A DNA stretch of 64,000 bases from DATDIC01 sp963777625 (GCA_963777625.1 CAVZRO010000017.1:216707-280706); one strand, 5' to 3'. Counted from the first letter of the stretch, positions 10,634-21,311 are shown. The notes: generated from the letters alone by a model not told the origin. Numbers and translations: made by a program.

Positions 10634-10890
10634 CGGACGCCGTCAGGCTGCTTCTCGCCACCGCGTTTCGTCACTCGATCGACGAAGCGAACATCGAGTC
10701 GGGCTTTGACCGGTTTCGGTCGATTAGCGGGAGTGGGATCGACTTCGCGGCATTTTGCGACGCAGTAGCTGATTGTGTGCGAGACCGCCTGATCCATGAG
10801 CCGGTCCGCCTGGAGGAGGGGTCTTTGCAATGCCACTGGCGTCTGGAATTGACGTCCAGGGGTGTCGAGCTGGCCCGCGCCGGGCGTTAG
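10630..10890 (+). CDS. Hypothetical 86-residue protein coupled to carA
   Basis: The ATG at 10630 overlaps the carA TGA (ATGA), the usual sign of translational coupling. The product (MTDAVRLLLATAFRHSIDEA..., ending GVELARAGR) has an amphipathic N-terminal helix, a central Cys-containing helix (FCDAVADCVRDRL) and a short C-terminal strand region. I do not recognise a family. It sits between the two carbamoyl-phosphate synthase subunits, 75 bases before carB. It is hidden because its frame is shared with the frame-broken middle part of carA. A real gene is likely from coupling and codon pattern; function unknown. Confidence 0.6.
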   Translation: MTDAVRLLLATAFRHSIDEANIESGFDRFRSISGSGIDFAAFCDAVADCVRDRLIHEPVRLEEGSLQCHWRLELTSRGVELARAGR

Positions 10891-10965
10891 TTCCTTTGTT
10901 CGACGACTTCCTGCGTCGGATCATGCCCTGCTGGCAAACCCCCTATCAGAAAAAGAGCGATCGCG

Positions 10966-13900
10966 ATGCCCCGCCGCACTGATATCCATTCCATCCTTAT
11001 CATCGGCGCCGGGCCGATCATCATCGGCCAGGCCTGCGAGTTCGACTATTCCGGCGCCCAGGCGTGCAAGGCGCTGAGAGCCGAGGGCTATCGCGTCATC
11101 CTGGTGAACTCCAACCCCGCCACCATCATGACCGATCCGGGCCTCGCCGACGCCACCTATGTGGAGCCGATCACGCCGGACTTCGTCGACCCGCATCATC
11201 GCCCGCGAAAAGCCCGACGCGCTGCTGCCCACCATGGGCGGCCAGACGGCGCTGAACACCGCCATGCAGCTCGCTGCCTCCGGCGTGCTGGCCGCGCATG
11301 GCGTGGAGCTGATCGGTGCGCGCGCAGAGGTGATCGATCGCGCCGAGGATCGTCTGAAGTTCCGCGAAGCGATGGCGGCGATCGGCATCGAATCGCCGCG
11401 CAGCGAGATCGCGCATTCGCTGGCCGAAGCGCGCGCCGCGCTGGCCGTGACCGGGCTTCCCGCAGTGATCCGGCCCAGCTTCACGCTGGGTGGCACCGGG
11501 GGCGGCATCGCCTACAACAAGGAGGAGTTCGAGCAGATCGTGCAGGGCGGCCTGGATGCCTCGCCGACCCATGAAGTGCTGATCGAGGAATCCGTGCTCG
11601 GCTGGAAGGAGTTCGAGATGGAGGTGGTCCGCGACCGCGCGGACAACTGCATCATCGTCTGCTCCATCGAGAACGTCGATCCGATGGGCATCCACACGGG
11701 TGATTCCGTGACCGTCGCGCCGGCGCTGACGCTGACCGACAAGGAATATCAACGGATGCGCGACGCCTCGATCGCCTGCCTGCGGGCGATCGGCGTCGAT
11801 ACCGGCGGGTCCAACGTGCAGTTCGCGGTCAATCCCGTGGACGGGCGCATGCTTATCATCGAGATGAACCCGCGCGTGTCGCGTTCCTCCGCGCTGGCCT
11901 CGAAAGCCACCGGCTTTCCCATTGCCAAGGTGGCCGCCCGAACTCGCGGTCGGCTACACGCTCGACGAGCTTGCCAACGACATCACCCAGGTGACGCCGG
12001 CCAGCTTCGAGCCGACGATCGACTACGTGGTGGTGAAAATCCCCCGCTTCACCTTCGAGAAATTCCCCGGCACGCCGGCCTTGCTGACCACGTCGATGAA
12101 GTCGGTCGGCGAGGCGATGGCGATCGGGCGCAGCTTCGCCGAGGCGCTGCAAAAGGGGCTGCGCAGCATGGAAACCGGGCTGTCCGGCCTGGATGAGGTG
12201 GAACCGCCCGGTGACGGTGGCGCGGATGCGTTCCGCGCCGCGCTGTCCGCGCCGCGGCCGGACCGGCTGCTGATGGCGGCGCAGGCGCTGCGTGCCGGGC
12301 TGTCGATCGAGGACATCCATGCTCCCACCAGGTTCGATCCATGGTTCCTGCGCGAGCTGGCCGGCATCGTGGATGCCGAACGCACCATCACCGCATCGGG
12401 GCTGCCGACGGAGGCGGGTGCGCTGCGGCGGCTCAAGGCGCTCGGTTTCTCCGACCGCCGGCTGGGCGAACTCGCCGGGCTTGGCGAGGAAGCGGTGGCG
12501 GCGTTGCGGCGGCGCCTTGCGGTGCATCCGGTTTACAAGCGCATCGATACCTGCGCCGCCGAGTTCGCCTCCGCCACGCCCTACATGTACTCCACCTACG
12601 AAGGCGGCTTCGGCACGCCGGTCTGCGAAGCCGATCCTACGGACCGGCGCAAGGTGGTGATCCTGGGCGGCGGGCCGAACCGGATCGGGCAAGGGATCGA
12701 GTTCGACTATTGCTGCGTCCATGCCGCCTATGCGCTGAAGGAAGCCGGGTTCGAGACCATCATGGTCAACTGCAACCCGGAAACCGTCAGCACCGACTAC
12801 GACACCTCCGACCGGCTGTATTTCGAGCCGCTGACCGCGGAAGACGTCATCGCGCTGGTGCGGCGGGAGCAGCAGAATGGCAACGTGCTCGGCTGTATCG
12901 TCCAGTACGGCGGTCAGACCCCTTTGAAACTGTCGCAGGCACTGTCCCGCGCGGAGATCCCGATCCTGGGCACCAGCGCCGATGCCATCGACATCGCCGA
13001 GGACCGGGAACGGTTCCAGGCCCTGCTGCACAAGCTGGGGTTGCGCCAGCCGGAGAACGGCACCGCCCGTTCGGCGGCCGAAGCCGAAGCCATCGCTGAA
13101 CGCATCGGTTATCCGGTGGTGATCCGGCCGAGCTACGTGCTGGGCGGCCGGGCGATGGAGATCGTGCATGACCGCTCCGGACTGCACCGCTACGTCCGCG
13201 AGGCGGTGCGTGTGTCGGGCGACAACCCGGTGCTGATCGACCGCTACCTCAATGACGCGATCGAGGTGGATGTCGATTGCATCGCCGATGGCGAGAGCGT
13301 GTACGTTGCCGGCGTGATGGAGCACATCGAGGAAGCCGGCATCCATTCGGGCGATTCCGCCTGCTCCTTGCCGCCCTATACGCTGTCGCCCGCCACGGTG
13401 ACCGAGCTGAAGATCGAGACCGAGGCGATGGCGATGGCGCTCGGCGTGGTCGGCCTGATGAACGTGCAGTACGCCATCAAGGACGATATGATCTTTGTGC
13501 TGGAGGTCAATCCGCGCGCCTCACGCACCGTGCCGTTCGTTGCAAAGGCAACTGGTGTGCCGGTGGCCAAGATCGGTGCCCGCGTGATGGCGGGGGCGAA
13601 ACTCGCCGGATTCCGGCTGGACGGGCAGGCCATCGCGCCACATGTCGCGGTGAAAGAGGCGGTGTTCCCGTTTGCGCGTTTTCCTGACGTCGATACGATC
13701 CTTGGTCCCGAAATGAAATCCACCGGCGAGGTCATGGGGCTGGATTCCAGTTTCGAACGCGCCTTCGCCAAATCCCAGCTCGGCGCCGGTGTGCTGCTGC
13801 CGCAGGCGGGCACGGCGCTCCTGTCGGTGAAAGACGCCGACAAGAAGGGCGTCCCGGCGCTGGCGCGGCGACTGACCGAAATGGGGTTCTCCATCATGGC

Positions 13901-14210
13901 CACGCGGGGCACCGCGGCGCGCATCCGGGACAGCGGGCTGGCGGTGGCGGTAGTGAACAAGGTGCTGGAAGGGCGGCCACATTGCCTGGATGCCATCCGT
14001 TCGGGCGAGGTGCAGATCGTGATCAACACGGCGTCCGGCCCACAATCGGTCGCCGACAGCTTTGCCATCCGCCGCAGCGCGCTGACCCACGGCGTGCCAT
14101 ATCTCACCACCATGGCGGGTGCGCGAGCCACGGTCCATGCGATCGCGGCCCTGCGGGCGGGAACGCTTGAAGTGGCGCCCTTGCAGTCCTACTTTCGCGG
14201 ATCGTTTTAA
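10966..14210 (+). CDS. carB: Carbamoyl-phosphate synthase large subunit (two frame breaks)
   Basis: Makes carbamoyl phosphate from bicarbonate, ammonia and two ATP. Two homologous ATP-grasp halves are visible: the first from IIGAGPIIIGQACEFDYSG, with PTMGGQTALNTA, the glycine loop TLGGTGGGIAYNKEEF and IEMNPRVSRSSALASKATG; the second from GGGPNRIGQGIEFDY, with YGGQTPLKLSQAL, SYVLGGRAMEIV and EVNPRASRTVPFVAKATG. The C-terminal allosteric MGS-like domain (GTAARIRDSGLAVAVVNKV) ends the protein. The frame breaks at CCC 11190-11192 and CCC 11937-11939; deleting one C in each restores FVDRIIAREKPD and KVAAELAVGYTL and gives 1080 residues, standard for CarB. Almost certainly functional in the organism. 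Confidence 0.95.
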
Positions 14211-14295
14211 GCGAACCGCAGCGGTCCGGCCTGTGCCGAAGCGCAGCGGTGTTGCTGTCGTGCACTCCAGCCCTTGTTAACTGAAGGACCCCGCC

Positions 14296-14769
14296 GTGCA
14301 GAAGTTCCCGATGACCGCCCCCGGCTTGCAGCGGCTGGAAGAGGAACTCCGCCACCTGAAATCGGTTGAGCGGCCCAGCATCATTCGCCAGATCGCCGAG
14401 GCTCGGACCCATGGCGACCTTTCCGAAAACGCCGAATACCATGCGGCGCGCGAACGCCAGTCGTTCATCGAAGGCCGCATTGCCGAACTGGAGGAAATCG
14501 TCTCATCGGTCGAGGTTATCGATCCATCGACCCTGTCCGGTGACCACGTCATGTTCGGCGCCTATGTTCGGCTGCTGGATGAGGAGACCGAAAAAGAGGC
14601 GAAATACCAAATCGTTGGCCTGCACGAAGCCGATATCAAGTCGGGCCGGCTGTCGGTTTCCTCGCCGCTGGCGAAGGCGCTGATCGGCAAGAAGATCGGC
14701 GATTCCGTCTCGGTGCCCGCCCCCGGCGGCGACCGCTCCTACGAGATCCTCGACGTGCGGTTCCCGTAA
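14296..14769 (+). CDS. greA: Transcription elongation factor GreA
   Basis: A 157-residue factor that enters the RNA polymerase secondary channel and stimulates cleavage of backtracked transcripts. The coiled-coil N-terminal domain carries the signature EARTHGDLSENAEYHAARE, with the acidic tip Asp and Glu needed for cleavage, and the C-terminal FKBP-like domain has LISVNSPLA-type SVSSPLAKALIGKKIGD. The start is GTG at 14296 (protein MQKFPMTAPG), matching the family N-terminus; ATG at residue 6 would drop the conserved first strand. It is 85 bases after carB and 26 before the dehydratase gene. Confidence 0.96.
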   Translation: MQKFPMTAPGLQRLEEELRHLKSVERPSIIRQIAEARTHGDLSENAEYHAARERQSFIEGRIAELEEIVSSVEVIDPSTLSGDHVMFGAYVRLLDEETEKEAKYQIVGLHEADIKSGRLSVSSPLAKALIGKKIGDSVSVPAPGGDRSYEILDVRFP

Positions 14770-14795
14770 GCAGACCTGATCGCGATCGTTTCCAA

Positions 14796-15992
14796 ATGAT
14801 CACGCTCGCCGATATCGAGGCGGCCGCCGCAAGGATCCGCGGCAAGGTCGTGCGTACGCCGGCGATAGCCTCCGACGAGTTGTCCCGGGCCTGTGGCGCG
14901 CAAGTGGTGCTCAAGCTGGAGAGCCTGCAGCCGACCGGCGCCTTCAAGGAGCGCGGGGCGGCCAACAGGCTCGCGCTGCTCTCGGCCGACGAACGGCGAC
15001 GCGGCGTGATCGCCATGTCGGCCGGCAACCATGCCCAGGCCGTGGCCCGTCATGCGCATCTGCTGGGGGTCGCAGCCACCATCGTGATGCCGAGCTTCAC
15101 CCCGGTGACCAAGGTGACCCGCACCGCCGCCTGGGGCGCAAAAATCGTGCTGCATGGCGAGAGCCTGGCGGATTCGGCCGAGCATGCGCGGCAGCTCGCC
15201 GAGACCGAGCAACTGGTGTTCGTGCATCCCTATGACGATCCGGCGGTGATTGCCGGACAGGGCACGGCGGCGCTGGAGTTGCTGGCCGATCATCCCGAGC
15301 TGGATACGCTGGTGATCCCGGTGGGCGGCGGGGGCCTGCTGGCCGGCTGTGCGATCGCGGCAACCGGCGTGAAGCCTGGGATCCAGGTGTTCGGCGTGGA
15401 GGTGGAGGCCTATCCGGCCATGGCGCAACGGCTGGCGGGAGCCGCCGTCTCGGTCGGCGGCCCGACCATCGCCGAGGGCATCGCCGTGCGCGATACCGGC
15501 AGGCTGGCGCTAGACACCGCGCGCCGGCTCGGGATCGAAATACTGGTGGTGCCGGAGCGTGCGGTCGAACAGGCGATCGGGCTCTTGATCGAAGGTGCGA
15601 AGATCGTGGCCGAGGGTGCCGGCGCGGTCGGAGTGGCGGCGCTGCTGAGCTTCCCGGAGCGATTCGCCGGACGACGGGTGGGGGTGCCGATCTGCGGTGG
15701 CAACATAGATGCGCGCATCCTGTCGAACGTGCTGCTGAGGAACCTGCTGCGCGATGGCCGGCTGCTGCGGTTGCATTTGCAAATTCCCGATCGGCCCGGC
15801 GTGCTGGCGGACATTGCCGGACGAATCGGCGGTTGCGGTGGAAACATCATCGAAGTATCGCACCAGCGGCTGTTCGCGGCAGAATCGGTGCAGGCGGCGG
15901 AGCTGGAAGTGATGGTCGAAGCGCGCGATCCGGCGCACGCGGAGGCGATCATCGCGTCGCTCGCCGACAACTACGTGGTGCGGCGGGTTTAA
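14796..15992 (+). CDS. Threonine/serine dehydratase, PLP type, with ACT domain
   Basis: A 398-residue fold-type II PLP enzyme. The Schiff-base Lys lies in QPTGAFKERGA (near residue 52), SAGNHAQAVA is the substrate loop (SAGNH motif), VGGGGLLAG binds the PLP phosphate, and PICGGNIDA is the typical end of the catalytic domain. A C-terminal ACT-like segment (LHLQIPDRPGVLADIAGRIG, near 325-398) suggests allosteric control. This is the architecture of biodegradative/short threonine dehydratases (TdcB/IlvA-like), which convert threonine to 2-oxobutyrate; serine or 3-hydroxyaspartate as substrate cannot be excluded. It is 26 bases after greA on the same strand. Confidence 0.9.
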   Translation: MITLADIEAAAARIRGKVVRTPAIASDELSRACGAQVVLKLESLQPTGAFKERGAANRLALLSADERRRGVIAMSAGNHAQAVARHAHLLGVAATIVMPSFTPVTKVTRTAAWGAKIVLHGESLADSAEHARQLAETEQLVFVHPYDDPAVIAGQGTAALELLADHPELDTLVIPVGGGGLLAGCAIAATGVKPGIQVFGVEVEAYPAMAQRLAGAAVSVGGPTIAEGIAVRDTGRLALDTARRLGIEILVVPERAVEQAIGLLIEGAKIVAEGAGAVGVAALLSFPERFAGRRVGVPICGGNIDARILSNVLLRNLLRDGRLLRLHLQIPDRPGVLADIAGRIGGCGGNIIEVSHQRLFAAESVQAAELEVMVEARDPAHAEAIIASLADNYVVRRV

Positions 15993-16054
15993 GGCCACCG
16001 CGATCCTGACGGTTCCAGAGGTGTTGCACTCGGTGCGTGAACTCAGCCCGCCCC

Positions 16055-17413
16055 CTATTCCTGCTCGAACCCATAAACCTCCGGCAGGATGAAGATCGCC
16101 GCCAGCAGCCCGATCAGCGGGAATATCGCCGTGAACAGCGTCGCATGCGCCTGCCCGATCGCCGAGAACAGCACCGGAAACAGGAAGATCGACAAGAACG
16201 CCGGCAGCTTCACGAACACATAGGCGAATCCCGTCGCCGTGCCGCGATACGCGGCCCTGGCGACCATCGCCGGAATGGTGACCACATTCTCCGCGTCCCA
16301 GTAATGGCCCCACAGCATCGCCGCGGCGGCAAACGGCAGAATGACGACATGGTCCGTATAAAGCGCCGCCGCCGCCACCAGCAGCGACACCAGCACGATC
16401 CCGAATCCGGCGATGCTCAACCCGCGCTGGCCGATCTTCGGCGTGATCAGCGGCCCCACCCACGCGGAAATCGCAGCAATAATATACAGCAACAGCGTAA
16501 CCAGATTGGTCCCCAGAATGCCCGACACCCCCACCATCACGAACAGCACCGGAATATAGAAGGCAAACGTCGAGAACTCGGCGCTCTGCGCAAAACCCGC
16601 AATCCAGCCGAACAGCGTCGCCCGCCAGCGGATCGGGTCCTTGCGTATGTCGGCCAGAAAAGCCGTCGGGCGCGCCCGCGGTACCTCCACATCCTCGTTC
16701 GGCAGCATGTCCAGGCTGTCCCCGTACATACTCGTCGTCACCCGCTTGGCCTCGCGGAAGCGGCCGTGACGGATCAACCAGACCGCCGTCTCCGGCAGAT
16801 CGTGCCGCAAATAGAAGATTATCGCCGCCGGCACCGCGCCGAGCCCCAGCGTCACCCGCCAGATCAGGTCGTGCGGCAGCGCGGCCACGATGAAAATCGC
16901 GATGATCGCCAGCGTGAACACCTCGCCCAGCGCAAACATGAACTGCCAGCGATTGCCCATCACCTCGCGTTCGCCACGCGGCATCGACTCCATGATGTAG
17001 GTGTACCCGCTGGAAATATCGCTGCCGAGCGGGATGCCCAGGATCAACCGCACCACCACCAGCCACGCCACATTCGGCACGAACGCCTGGATCAGCGCGA
17101 AGACAACAAACATCCCCATCGTCGACAGGAACACGATCCGGCGGCCGAACGTGTCGGCCAGCCATCCGCCGATCAGCGCGCCGATAATGGCGCCACCCTG
17201 CGTCCCCGCCGCCGCCAGTCCAAGCAACGCCGGCGACGGATGGAAGATATCGCGGATGAAGATCAGCACGAACGCAATCGAGTAAAGATCCCACGCCTCA
17301 ACCAGGATCGAGGCCATCATCAGCCAGCCGATCCGGTTGCCGCGTGGATTGTATTTGGCAATCAGGTAGCTGACGGCACGGTCCATTTCCGCCTGATAGG
17401 TGTGCGCCGACAC
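16055..17413 (-). CDS. MFS transporter, sugar/acid porter type
   Basis: A 452-residue, about 12-helix major facilitator. The loop 2-3 signature GGWLADTFGRR is present, with LVVVRLILGIPLGSDISSGY after it, and the second-half loop LITPKIGQRGLSIAGFG. A large central cytoplasmic loop (residues about 205-240) separates the halves. The start is GTG 17413, preceded by GAGGAGG about 6 bases upstream; the longer open frame upstream overlaps the enolase gene end and is unlikely. It follows the enolase-superfamily gene by 68 bases, so it probably imports that enzyme's acid or sugar-acid substrate (inference). Confidence 0.88.
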   Translation of the reverse strand: MSAHTYQAEMDRAVSYLIAKYNPRGNRIGWLMMASILVEAWDLYSIAFVLIFIRDIFHPSPALLGLAAAGTQGGAIIGALIGGWLADTFGRRIVFLSTMGMFVVFALIQAFVPNVAWLVVVRLILGIPLGSDISSGYTYIMESMPRGEREVMGNRWQFMFALGEVFTLAIIAIFIVAALPHDLIWRVTLGLGAVPAAIIFYLRHDLPETAVWLIRHGRFREAKRVTTSMYGDSLDMLPNEDVEVPRARPTAFLADIRKDPIRWRATLFGWIAGFAQSAEFSTFAFYIPVLFVMVGVSGILGTNLVTLLLYIIAAISAWVGPLITPKIGQRGLSIAGFGIVLVSLLVAAAALYTDHVVILPFAAAAMLWGHYWDAENVVTIPAMVARAAYRGTATGFAYVFVKLPAFLSIFLFPVLFSAIGQAHATLFTAIFPLIGLLAAIFILPEVYGFEQE

Positions 17414-17481
17414 GGCGTTTCCTCCTCGGTTGCCGGACTGATTTATCGCCGGGCTGGCGAAGGGCCCTGCCCAACTATCCG

Positions 17482-18688
17482 CTACGCTTTCGTCATTCTC
17501 CGCTCGCAATCGGCCGCCGCCAGGCGCTCGGGTTGCAGCCTGGTGCCAAGTCCCGCACCCCTCATCGGATACACGAACCCATCGCGGATCTCGGGCAGTT
17601 CAGTCATGATCTCCCGATACCAGCCCGTCGTGAACGCACGCACCGTCTCCTGTATCAGCGTGTTCGGACAATTGAGCGAAAGATGCACGGAGGCGGTCAG
17701 CACCACCGGCCCGGTGCAGTCATGCGGTGCCACCGGCCGGTCCCACGCCTCCGCCAGAGTCGCGATCTTCTTGGCCTCGCCAATGCCACCGCACCATGAC
17801 AGATCGAGCATCACCACATCCAGCGCGTCCGCCTGCAGGAACTCCCGGAAACCGCGCCGCGTGGCAATCGTTTCGCTGCCGCAGATCGGCACCCTGGTGC
17901 GCGCACGCAGGTCCGCCAGTAGATCGGCATTGACCATCTTGATCGGGTCTTCGACCCAGAATGGCTGGATATCCGCCAACGCCCGCAGCACCCGTTCGGC
18001 CGCCGGCGGCGTCCACAGCGAATGCAACTCCGCCATGATATCCATCTTCCCGCCGACCGCGTCGCGGATCTTGTGGAACGGCCCCAGCGCCCGATCGAGA
18101 TCCGCAGCCGAGATGGACCGGCCTTCGCTCGCCTCGGCGGCAAAGTCGAATGGCCAGATCTTCATCGCGGTAATACCCTGTTCCAGCAGCGAGTGTGCCA
18201 ACTCGTCGGCGCGATGCAGGAACGCGTCCAGATCCTCGTACGGGCCGCTATCGCCCGCCGCATTCAGCCCCCAGTTATCCGTCTTCTGCCCGATCGCCGA
18301 GCGTACGTTACCGATAACCCGCGCAAGTATTGTAAATCCGCATCTTCTCATGCGACAGGCCGCCCAGGCATTCATGCACCGGCTGCCCGATCGCCTGGCC
18401 AAACAAATCCCACAGCGCGATATCGACCGCCGAGGCAGCCCGCATCTCCACCCCGCTGCCCGAGAACCCGAGATATTGGTTCTGCAGCGTCCGCCCGTGC
18501 CGGTCCATCTGCAGTGCCGGCTTGCCGAGCAGCAAGGGCGCGACCGTTTCATGTATATATGATTCGACCGCGCGCGGCCCGAAGAACGTCTCGCCCAGCC
18601 CGACCAGTCCTTGATCGGTATGGATGTGCAGCCAGAGCAGATTCGGGAACTCGCCAAGTCTGATCGTCTCGAACCCGGTAATCTTCAT
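17482..18688 (-). CDS. Mandelate racemase / muconate lactonizing-type enolase-superfamily enzyme (one frame break)
   Basis: About 401 residues after correction. The N-terminal capping domain starts MKITGFETIRLGEFPNLLW and the barrel carries the acid-sugar dehydratase pattern: Lys in GITAMKIWPFD, metal ligands in MDIMAELHSLW, FWVEDPI and PICGSETIA, and the general base His in VAPHDCTGP. The frame breaks at an AA (TT 18308-18309 on the plus strand); removing one base restores AGYRYVRSAIGQ. Likely an acid-sugar dehydratase or racemase; the exact substrate is undetermined. Upstream on the same strand is a solute-binding protein, downstream an MFS transporter, suggesting an uptake-plus-catabolism set. 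Confidence 0.85.
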
Positions 18689-18704
18689 GGCATCCTCTCA
18701 AACT

Positions 18705-18830
18705 GTCGTCATGGCCGGGCCCGCACCTCGTCACGGCAGCAGGCCCACCTCGTCATGGCCAGCAGCCCACCCCGTCATGGCCGGGCCCCGTCCCGGCCAT
18801 CCACGTCCCCCTGCCGCAACGAACGCACCT
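18705..18830. repeat. REP-like GTCATGGCCGGGC repeats
   Basis: Four degenerate copies of the palindromic unit CGTCATGGCCGGGC...GTCCCGGCCATC lie between the solute-binding protein gene and the enolase-superfamily gene. The same unit occurs near 32700-33170, 39680, 43060-43120 and 60978-61004, always between genes. Confidence 0.75.
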
Positions 18831-18860
18831 CCTCGCCACCGCACGCACGACAAACACACT

Positions 18861-20435
18861 TCACTCCGCGAACCACACGTTCGACATGCGCGGAATCCGG
18901 AACGGCTTGAACCCCTTCACGTTCGACCGCACCGCCTGCACCTTGGTCAACGAACCGAACGGCAGCACGTACGCCTGCTCCAGCGTGCGCTGCTGCATGC
19001 GGGCAAACGCCGCCTGCCGCCCCTCGGCCGTCGGCAACATGTTCATGTCCCGGAAATCCGCCGCCAACTCGGGATCCTCGTCGCCGGGCTTGGGCGAATA
19101 GACCGGATTGGGCGGCACCAGCACCTGCATGGTGGGGATCGGACCCAATGACGGCTCCGTCCCCCACCCAGTAAAGAAATAGTTCCAGCCGGAATTTGGC
19201 TTCTGCCGCATGGCGATGGAGGTCGGCCAGTCCACCACCCGCAACTGTGCATTCACCCCGATCGCCTTCAACTGCTCCGCCATCACCAGCGCCGCATTGT
19301 ACATCGACGTGTAGTCCTTGTTGGTCAGCAGCACGACCGGCTCGTTCTTGTATCCGGCCTGCGCGAGGTACTGCTTCGCCAGCGTCGCATCATGCAGGTT
19401 GTAGGTGTCCTTGCCCGCGTCGGTGTAGGTCGGCTGGTTGGGGTACTGGAAACCCACATTCAGCCGGTAATTCCCGTCCGTCGCCGCATCCATGATCTCG
19501 TCCATGTTCAGCGCCGTCATCACCGCCTTGCGAAACGCCAGATTGTCGGTCGGCGGCTGCGACATGTTCGGATAGGCAATCTGGATCCACCAGTTCTGCA
19601 ACGGGATCAGCGTGATGTTCTTGTCGTTCTTCAACGTCGCCAGCGATCGTGTCGGCAGGTCCTCCACCCCTTGCAATTCGCCGGTCTGGATACCGGCCAC
19701 ACGGGCTTGCGGCTCGGTAACGATACGGAATGTCACTGTATCGAAGCAGGCCTGCTTGTAGCCGCCGAAACCGGTCTTGTCCTCGAAATGCGTATTCGGC
19801 GCGTAGCCATCAAACCGTTTCAGCCGTACCTGGTTGCCCGGCATGTAGTCCACCAGTTGCCACGGCCCGGTGCCGATGATCTTCAACTGCTGCGGCGGAT
19901 CGTCCTTGTCCTCGGCCGGGATGATCACGATCGGCACGCTGAATGAACTGAGCTGCTCGATGAAAGTCGGCTGCGCCTGCTTCAGATGGATAACGAACGT
20001 ATCCGCATCGGGAACCTCCCAGCTCGCCACGTTGTCGAACGTGTTGCGCTGCAGCCCGACCCGCTTGTACCGCTCAAACGAAGCCAGAACGTCCGCCGAT
20101 GTCAGTTTCTTCCCGTTATGGAACGTCACCCCCTGGCGCAGCTTGAAGCTGTACGTCAGCTTGTCCGGCGATTCCGTCAGCAAGTCCGCCAGCTCCGGGA
20201 TGGGACGGTCGTTTTCGTCACGCGTCATCAGCGTCTCGAAGATGTTCATGGCGATGTTGCGCGTGGAGATCGCGCTCGACAGCATCATGTCGAGGCTGTT
20301 GACATTCGCCTCCTGCCCGAAGGTGAAATTGCCGCCCACATGCGGGCATTTGAACGGCGCCGCCGACGCCGGTGCGGCAGCAACGCCGGCGATCACACCG
20401 AGCCAAGCCAGTTTCAGCCTGCGCATGACGCCCAT
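18861..20435 (-). CDS. ABC transporter substrate-binding protein, peptide/nickel family 5
   Basis: A periplasmic solute-binding protein of about 524 residues (DppA/OppA family). A Sec signal peptide is visible (MRRLKLAWLGVIAGVAAAPASA, split here by its n-region and hydrophobic core). The family start is GGNFTFGQEANVNSLDMMLS, followed by NIFETLMTRDENDRPIPELA, LRQGVTFHNGKKLTSADVLA and IIGTGPWQLVDYMPG, all typical. The C-terminus ends in the usual basic/aromatic region. Start at 20435 or 20426, both ATG. No permease or ATPase genes adjoin it, so it is an orphan binding protein or its partners lie elsewhere. It is upstream of the enolase/MFS pair, separated by REP-like repeats. Confidence 0.9.
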   Translation of the reverse strand: MGVMRRLKLAWLGVIAGVAAAPASAAPFKCPHVGGNFTFGQEANVNSLDMMLSSAISTRNIAMNIFETLMTRDENDRPIPELADLLTESPDKLTYSFKLRQGVTFHNGKKLTSADVLASFERYKRVGLQRNTFDNVASWEVPDADTFVIHLKQAQPTFIEQLSSFSVPIVIIPAEDKDDPPQQLKIIGTGPWQLVDYMPGNQVRLKRFDGYAPNTHFEDKTGFGGYKQACFDTVTFRIVTEPQARVAGIQTGELQGVEDLPTRSLATLKNDKNITLIPLQNWWIQIAYPNMSQPPTDNLAFRKAVMTALNMDEIMDAATDGNYRLNVGFQYPNQPTYTDAGKDTYNLHDATLAKQYLAQAGYKNEPVVLLTNKDYTSMYNAALVMAEQLKAIGVNAQLRVVDWPTSIAMRQKPNSGWNYFFTGWGTEPSLGPIPTMQVLVPPNPVYSPKPGDEDPELAADFRDMNMLPTAEGRQAAFARMQQRTLEQAYVLPFGSLTKVQAVRSNVKGFKPFRIPRMSNVWFAE

Positions 20436-20513
20436 CCCCCAATCATGTGATTGGCGGATAGTTTCCAGCCGCGCCGCGGCGGCCGTCAAGGCTCGGTTCG
20501 CGAAACCTCCGGC

Positions 20514-21311
20514 CTACAGCTTCAATTCCACGCACACCGGCACATGATCCGACCCGCGTGGCCAGTCCCGCGCATCCTTCAGCACGATCTGCCGCCGCAG
20601 CCTGCCGGTCAGCTCCGGCGTGACCCAGATATGATCCAGCCGCCGCCCGCGATCCGAAGCACGCCAGTCGCGGTTGCGGTACGACCACCACGTGTAAAGC
20701 TTCTGGTCCGCCGGCACGAAATGCCGCACCGCATCCACGAAGCCGGCTGCCTGCCATGCCAGCAGCCCCTCCGTCTCCGGCGGCGTATGGCTGACCACGT
20801 CCAGCAATTGCCGATGGCTCCAGACATCATGCTCCAGCGGCGCGATGTTCAGATCGCCCACCAGCACCGCCCGTCCGACTCCACTGCGCGCCGCGAACCA
20901 CCGTTGCGTCTCCGCGATGAAGTCCAGCTTGTGGCCGTATTTCGCGTTCTGCTCCCGGTCCGGTACATCACCGCCCGCCGGGACATAGAAATTATGCAGC
21001 TCGATCTCGCCGCCCGGCGCATCCAGCCGCACCGCCAAATGCCGGCAATCCCCCTTCGCGCACCAATCGGGCGCGGTGAACACCGCTTCGATCGGCCGGC
21101 GCGAAAAAATCGCCACGCCGTTGTAGCCCTTCATGCCGCGAAACGCGACATACGGATACCCAAGCTCACCCGGCGCGTCGTGCGGAAACAGCGCGTCGAT
21201 CACTTTGGTTTCCTGCAAGCAGATCACGTCCGGATCCAGCGCCGCCACCAACTGCTTCAGCAGCGGCAGACGCAGCCGCACCGAGTTGATGTTCCAGGTA
21301 GCTATTCTCAC
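20514..21311 (-). CDS. xth: Exodeoxyribonuclease III
   Basis: A 265-residue AP endonuclease / 3'-5' exonuclease of the ExoIII group, acting in base excision repair. Catalytic landmarks are all present: ATWNINSVR (Asn), DVICLQETKV (metal-binding Glu), VAIFSRRP, NFYVPAGGD (Tyr), VGDLNIAPLEHD (Asp/Asn pair) and the C-terminal GSDHVPVCVEL (Asp-His). The start is GTG 21311 (protein VRIATWNINS), which matches the family N-terminus exactly; the open frame extends upstream into hairpin array B, which is not coding. Monocistronic, with a predicted divergent arrangement relative to glgE. Confidence 0.93.
   Translation of the reverse strand: MRIATWNINSVRLRLPLLKQLVAALDPDVICLQETKVIDALFPHDAPGELGYPYVAFRGMKGYNGVAIFSRRPIEAVFTAPDWCAKGDCRHLAVRLDAPGGEIELHNFYVPAGGDVPDREQNAKYGHKLDFIAETQRWFAARSGVGRAVLVGDLNIAPLEHDVWSHRQLLDVVSHTPPETEGLLAWQAAGFVDAVRHFVPADQKLYTWWSYRNRDWRASDRGRRLDHIWVTPELTGRLRRQIVLKDARDWPRGSDHVPVCVELKL

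Noticed and set aside
16037..18562. Plus-strand open frame of 841 codons opposite the MFS and enolase-type genes
   Set aside because: His/Arg/Gln-rich shadow product; real genes on the other strand are well supported.
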